Below, one piece after another: positions 61,852 through 64,000 of a DNA stretch of 64,000 bases (the stretch's first letter is position 1; every line of letters starts with the position of its first letter). The stretch is from Clostridium_S neuense. Its GTDB lineage: Bacteria; Bacillota; Clostridia; Clostridiales; Clostridiaceae. A model generated the notes under the pieces. It was not told the origin of the DNA, searched no databases, and saw only the letters and a list, made by a program, of their open reading frames with translations. The stretch lies in contig NZ_JBJIAA010000022.1 of assembly GCF_045310695.1 (NCBI RefSeq), forward strand, positions 18,317 to 82,316, written 5' to 3'. The position numbers were made by a program, and so were the translations under genes.

Positions 61852-62841
61852 ATGAAAGTATTAGTTTGCGGTGGCGCTGGTTACATAGGAAGCCACATGG
61901 TAGCTCATTTATTAGAAAATAATCATGAAGTTGTTGTTCTTGACAATCTTCAGACTGGACATAAGTCCTCTTTACTTGGAGGCAAGCTTTATGTTGGTGA
62001 TTTAAGAGATTCAGAAATATTAGACAAGGTTTTTTCTGAAAATAAAATAGATGCTGTTATAGATTTTGCTGCAAATTCTCTTGTTGGTGAAAGCGTAGAA
62101 AAACCATTAAAGTATTTTGAAAACAATATTTATTCAGTTATAAAGCTTTTAGAGGCAATGAATAAGCATGGAGTAAAATACATTGTATTTTCATCTACTG
62201 CTGCTACTTATGGAGAACCTGAAAACACACCTATACAGGAAGAAGACAAAACTTTTCCTACAAATCCATATGGTGAATCAAAGCTTGCCGTTGAAAAAAT
62301 ATTGAAATGGTGCGACAGAGCGTATGGAATAAAATATACCGCTTTAAGATATTTTAATGCTTGTGGTGCTCACACAAACGGTAAGATAGGAGAAGATCAT
62401 AGCCCTGAAACTCACCTTATTCCAATAATATTGCAAGCTGCTTCTGGGGTAAGGGAAAAAATAATGATCTTTGGTGATGATTACAATACTGCTGATGGCT
62501 CCTGCGTAAGGGATTATGTACATGTTTCTGACCTTGCCTCTGCTCATCTGCTCGCTTTAAAAAGACTTCAAAATGGCGGCGACAGTAAAATTTACAATTT
62601 AGGAAACGGCAAAGGTTTCTCAGTTAAAGAGGTTATAGATGTAGCAAGAAAGGTTACAGGTATAGATATAAAAGCAGAAGTTGCTGCAAGACGTGCTGGT
62701 GATCCTGCTACTCTAATTGCTTCTTCTGAAAAAGCCATTAAAGAATTAGGTTGGGAGCCTAAATTTAATTCTCTTGAAACTATAATAGCTACAGCCTGGA
62801 AATGGCACAGCAGCCATCCTCACGGGTACGATGAAAAATAA
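61852..62841 (+). CDS. galE: UDP-glucose 4-epimerase
   Basis: A 329-residue extended SDR that interconverts UDP-glucose and UDP-galactose. The NAD motif is VCGGAGYIGSHM, the catalytic Ser/Thr is in FSSTAATYGEP, and the YxxxK is in NPYGESKLAVEK; RYFNACGAH and DYVHVSDLASAH are GalE signatures. AGGAGG precedes tandem ATGs; the second (61852) has the better spacing. It supplies UDP-galactose for surface glycans or galactose use, under probable LacI-type control. A large hairpin element starts three bases after the stop. Confidence 0.94.
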   Translation: MKVLVCGGAGYIGSHMVAHLLENNHEVVVLDNLQTGHKSSLLGGKLYVGDLRDSEILDKVFSENKIDAVIDFAANSLVGESVEKPLKYFENNIYSVIKLLEAMNKHGVKYIVFSSTAATYGEPENTPIQEEDKTFPTNPYGESKLAVEKILKWCDRAYGIKYTALRYFNACGAHTNGKIGEDHSPETHLIPIILQAASGVREKIMIFGDDYNTADGSCVRDYVHVSDLASAHLLALKRLQNGGDSKIYNLGNGKGFSVKEVIDVARKVTGIDIKAEVAARRAGDPATLIASSEKAIKELGWEPKFNSLETIIATAWKWHSSHPHGYDEK

Positions 62842-62843
62842 AA

Positions 62844-63033
62844 AGAAGTAACAATGCTTCGTCACATTAAAAAAACTCTATAAATCTAAGATAAAAAAAT
62901 CATAAAATCCTAAGATATTTCAATAACTCGCTTAGAAAATACTCAAACAATTGAAATATCTAAGTATTTTATGATTTTTTTTATCAAGATTTATTAGATT
63001 TTTTTAAATCGTTCCTTCAGTATTGTTACTTCT
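62844..63033. mobile_element. MITE-like 190-bp hairpin element
   Basis: Two arms of about 80 bases form an imperfect inverted repeat around a ~25-base loop. The outer ends read AGAAGTAACAAT / ATTGTTACTTCT, and the inner arms contain AAAAATCATAAAAT and GATATTTCAAT with complements. It has no coding capacity. It lies immediately after galE and would also terminate its transcript. No transposase and no second copy are seen in the window. Confidence 0.6.
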
Positions 63034-63112
63034 CCCCAACGATAGTGCAATGAAAAAATTCCTCCGTATCTACAGAATTTTGAGTGTGAATCTTTGTAAC
63101 CAATTAAACTTT

Positions 63113-63177
63113 TATAAATCTTAGTGTCAAATTGTTAAAAGCTCTTAAACTTTTAACAATTTAATGCTTAGATTTAT
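63113..63177. other. Second long hairpin upstream of gtrA
   Basis: Arms TAAATCTTAG...AAATTGTTAAAAG and CTTTTAACAATTT...CTTAGATTTA, interrupted by short mismatches. It may be a terminator for upstream transcription or a regulatory structure before gtrA. The rest of 63034-63278 has no gene. Confidence 0.5.
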
Positions 63178-63278
63178 TAATTTTATTTAATATTCCAAAA
63201 TGATGTTATTTTGCTTTCTTGACAGCATTTTATTTAAAAGCTATATTATTATTTAGAATAATATTAAGGTGGTATTAT

Positions 63279-63728
63279 ATGAAAACATTATACGAAATTA
63301 AAGATAAATATTTAACTGAAAGTAATATAGAAAAAATATCCTACCTTATTTTTGGGGGCTTTACTACTTTAATCAATTTAGTTTCTTACTGGTTTTTCAC
63401 CTATATCCTTAAATTTAATTACATGATTTCCTCTGTATTTGCATGGGTTTTTGCTGTAATTTTTGCATTTATAACAAATAAATTATTTGTTTTTAAAAGC
63501 TATAATAAAGATTTAAATACTGTATTAAAAGAAACTGTATCCTTTTTTACATTTAGAATATTATCACTTTTTATTGATTTAGGAACCATGTTTTTATGTG
63601 TGCAAGTCATTAAAATGCATAGCTTACTTGCAAAAGTACTAGCAAATATAATTGTAATTGTCTTTAACTATTTCGCAAGTAAATTCGTCATATTTAAGAA
63701 AGATAATGGGCAACATCAAAATTCCTAG
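63279..63728 (+). CDS. GtrA family membrane protein
   Basis: A 149-residue, four-TM protein of the GtrA family: SYLIFGGFTTLINLVSYWFF, MISSVFAWVFAVIFAFITNKLFVF, FFTFRILSLFIDLGTMF, and LAKVLANIIVIVFNYFASKFVIF with the family's NY-x-x-SK-x-VF ending. GtrA proteins help move lipid-linked sugars across the membrane for surface polysaccharide glycosylation. The start at 63279 follows AAGGTGG; the longer frame has no site. The galE neighbour fits a surface-glycan role. Confidence 0.9.
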   Translation: MKTLYEIKDKYLTESNIEKISYLIFGGFTTLINLVSYWFFTYILKFNYMISSVFAWVFAVIFAFITNKLFVFKSYNKDLNTVLKETVSFFTFRILSLFIDLGTMFLCVQVIKMHSLLAKVLANIIVIVFNYFASKFVIFKKDNGQHQNS

Positions 63729-63805
63729 TATCAAGCTATAAATAAGTTAAAATTTTAAGTTCTAAGTTTATCCTATTCTATTAAACTAGAAGTTAACTCA
63801 AAGGA

Positions 63806-63884
63806 CAATGAGGGTGGATTTACCTTTTGCTTTGCTCAGGTAAATCTTAAAACTTAATAGCGTCAGCTGTACTGAACACTATAA
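63806..63884. repeat. Partial copy of the 14.2-kb MITE-like element
   Basis: Bases 63814-63882 match 14242-14310 at roughly 80 percent, sharing CTCAGGTAAATCTTA, AACTTAATAG and GAACACTATA. The outer inverted repeats are not preserved here. Confidence 0.6.
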
Positions 63885-63950
63885 GAGAGTGGTTTTTTGT
63901 GGTTATAGAAGGATAATGGGCTCAAGCCCAAACAATGTCATCAACTTAAG

Positions 63951-63988
63951 AAAAAAATTTGGATTTTATAAAAATCCAAATTTTTTTT
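63951..63988 (+). terminator. Rho-independent terminator near the right edge
   Basis: A perfect stem AAAATTTGGATTTT / AAAATCCAAATTTT with TTTTTT after it. It probably terminates gtrA or a convergent gene beyond the window. A 12-bp palindrome GGGCTCAAGCCC-type sequence lies just before (63918-63929). Confidence 0.7.
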
Positions 63989-64000
63989 ATTTTTAAATAT

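Overview
The window is low-GC DNA from a Clostridium-type Firmicute, probably Clostridium sensu stricto. The evidence is the strong AT bias, AGGAGG-type ribosome binding sites on nearly every gene, a Spo0E-type sporulation phosphatase, a lipoteichoic-acid-synthase-family enzyme, a reverse-rubrerythrin-like rubredoxin protein and a clostridial-style chemoreceptor. No rRNA, tRNA or CRISPR array was found. The species cannot be named from this sequence alone.

Region 1-37 kb is a patchwork of short accessory and metabolic units, most with a local regulator. It holds a cut LysP-like permease plus a decayed copy of it; an esterase and an epoxide hydrolase around an AraC regulator; an Arr rifampin ADP-ribosyltransferase; Spo0E; an SDR next to an AraC regulator; a MarR-controlled heterodimeric ABC exporter with two matching operators; a chemoreceptor; a MarR/ketopantoate-reductase pair with twin palindromes; a cluster of unrecognised genes at 19.8-23.3 kb, one frameshifted; pirin, rubredoxin-like and flavin reductase genes; and an MFS pump whose divergent TetR repressor is broken. 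Next come a D-2-hydroxyacid dehydrogenase and an Old-Yellow-Enzyme gene inserted against a duplicated ywbE fragment. A LysR-flanked amidohydrolase / alpha-beta hydrolase set ends the region. The stretch 30-37 kb carries several diverged direct repeats and gene remnants, so it has been repeatedly rearranged.

Region 37-53 kb is a mobile or defence island, nearly all on the minus strand. It begins with a polymorphic-toxin operon: a small helical partner, an 830-residue toxin with an unrecognised C-terminal domain, and two small candidate immunity proteins. A prophage remnant follows, with a large serine recombinase, a SHOCT-like small protein, a phiLC3-type holin and a truncated protein resembling the N-terminal half of a YonO/RdRP-like phage RNA polymerase. 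Last is a type I restriction-modification locus (hsdR, a single-TRD hsdS-like gene, hsdM, full hsdS). Upstream of hsdR lies a tyrosine-recombinase-fold protein that seems to lack its catalytic residues. Its promoter region and that of hsdR are nearly identical, and hsdS'-hsdM has its own promoter with an inverted repeat on the -10, so this locus looks deliberately regulated.

Region 53-64 kb returns to chromosome-like genes: an RlmD-type rRNA methyltransferase, an RDD-like membrane protein, an LtaS-family enzyme, a TauE/SafE permease, a GH-like TIM-barrel protein, a HAD protein, a short cis-prenyltransferase, a LacI regulator with two operators, galE and gtrA. Two MITE-like hairpin elements (14190-14427 and 62844-63033) and partial copies of the first (about 5.3 kb and 63.8 kb) are dispersed through the window.
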